NCBI RefSeq assembly: GCF_027497355.1
Contig: NZ_CP114909.1
Span: forward strand, 4,669,001 to 4,733,000
Reading direction: 5' to 3'
DNA from: Micromonospora sp. WMMA1947
GTDB lineage: Bacteria; Actinomycetota; Actinomycetes; Mycobacteriales; Micromonosporaceae
Length of the DNA stretch: 64,000 bases
A program made the translations under genes and the position numbers. Shown here in pieces: positions 63,825 through 64,000 of the stretch (the first letter of the stretch is position 1; the number at the start of each line of letters is the position of its first letter). The notes under the pieces were generated by a model. It saw only the letters and a program-made list of their open reading frames with translations. It did not search any database and was not told where the DNA came from.

Positions 63825-64000
63825 CCGGCCGGCGCACCGTGGTCACCGGGATCGGCGTCGTCGCACCCGGCGGCGCCACCCGGGACCGCTTCTGGAAGAC
63901 GATCACCGAGGGACGCACCGCGACCCGGCGGATCAGCTTCTTCGACCCGTCGCCGTTCCGCTCGCAGATCGCCGCCGAGTGCGACTTCGACCCGGACGCC
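63821..64000 (+). CDS. Type II polyketide ketosynthase KS-alpha (3' end beyond window)
   Basis: The first 60 codons from GTG 63821 read [46 protein letters not shown], the standard beginning of KS-alpha (minimal PKS). The active-site Cys and the chain-length factor gene must lie past base 64000. It condenses malonyl-ACP units into the polyketide chain, with malonyl-CoA supplied by the carboxylase genes upstream. Confidence 0.95.

Overview
The window is about 73% GC and carries genes on both strands in tightly packed operons. Short ATGA/TGATG overlaps, many GTG starts, a biased third codon position and a type II polyketide locus point to a filamentous actinomycete. The frequent 'gtacgc' words and the GATC-ended intergenic inverted repeats suggest Micromonospora or a close relative; this is an inference, because no rRNA gene or other phylogenetic marker is present.

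Layout. 1-1.2 kb: the end of an unrecognised gene, a remnant of a GntR-type regulator and a small one-helix membrane protein. 1.2-6.8 kb: a secreted M36 (fungalysin-like) metalloprotease, a secreted guanyl-specific RNase followed by its barstar-type inhibitor, an HD-domain hydrolase and an RsbW-like anti-sigma ATPase. 6.9-22.9 kb: a pectin/uronate catabolic locus built as two divergent operons around a LacI gene at 15.4 kb. The leftward operon encodes two Gfo/Idh/MocA oxidoreductases, uronate isomerase, an enolase-superfamily dehydratase, a tagaturonate/fructuronate reductase-like enzyme and a pectate lyase. The rightward operon encodes a CUT1 sugar ABC transporter without its ATPase, YesL-like and DUF6807-like proteins, KDG kinase and KDPG aldolase. 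Together they describe pectin -> galacturonate -> tagaturonate -> altronate -> KDG -> KDPG -> pyruvate + glyceraldehyde 3-phosphate. The central intergenic region holds two LacI-type operators and two divergent promoters.

22.9-37.7 kb: a leftward operon encoding an extracellular contractile injection system (eCIS / Streptomyces-CIS type): cap (DUF4255), sheath, tube, a long low-complexity protein, LysM baseplate hub protein, VgrG-like spike, PAAR-like tip, gp25, gpJ (fused to a beta-propeller), gpI-like protein, a CisA-like membrane protein and two more membrane proteins. It is preceded by two small membrane proteins (one with three predicted helices, one with an HExxH motif) and an LppM-type lipoprotein. 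The AAA+ ATPase, a recognisable tape measure and a second tube gene are not seen, so this is a reduced or divergent system.

37.9-56.7 kb: mostly housekeeping and accessory genes: a Ddn-like F420 enzyme, a LacI/MFS pair, two CrcB fluoride channels, phenylacetate-CoA ligase with a PaaI thioesterase, a class III cyclase/ATPase regulator divergent from a giant LuxR (LAL) regulator, a DUF5995-like protein, an APC permease, an F420-dependent LLM enzyme, an LtrA protein and a membrane-anchored helix-hairpin-helix protein with repeats. 56.9-64 kb: the start of an aromatic (type II) polyketide cluster: two related TcmI-type cyclases flanking a SARP regulator, then a dedicated acetyl-CoA carboxylase (fused AccD-AccA, AccB, AccC), an ACP-cyclase fusion, a cupin and the first 60 codons of the ketosynthase KS-alpha, cut by the window end. 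Several perfect hairpins between genes act as plausible terminators. No tRNA, rRNA, CRISPR array, IS element or integrase was seen.
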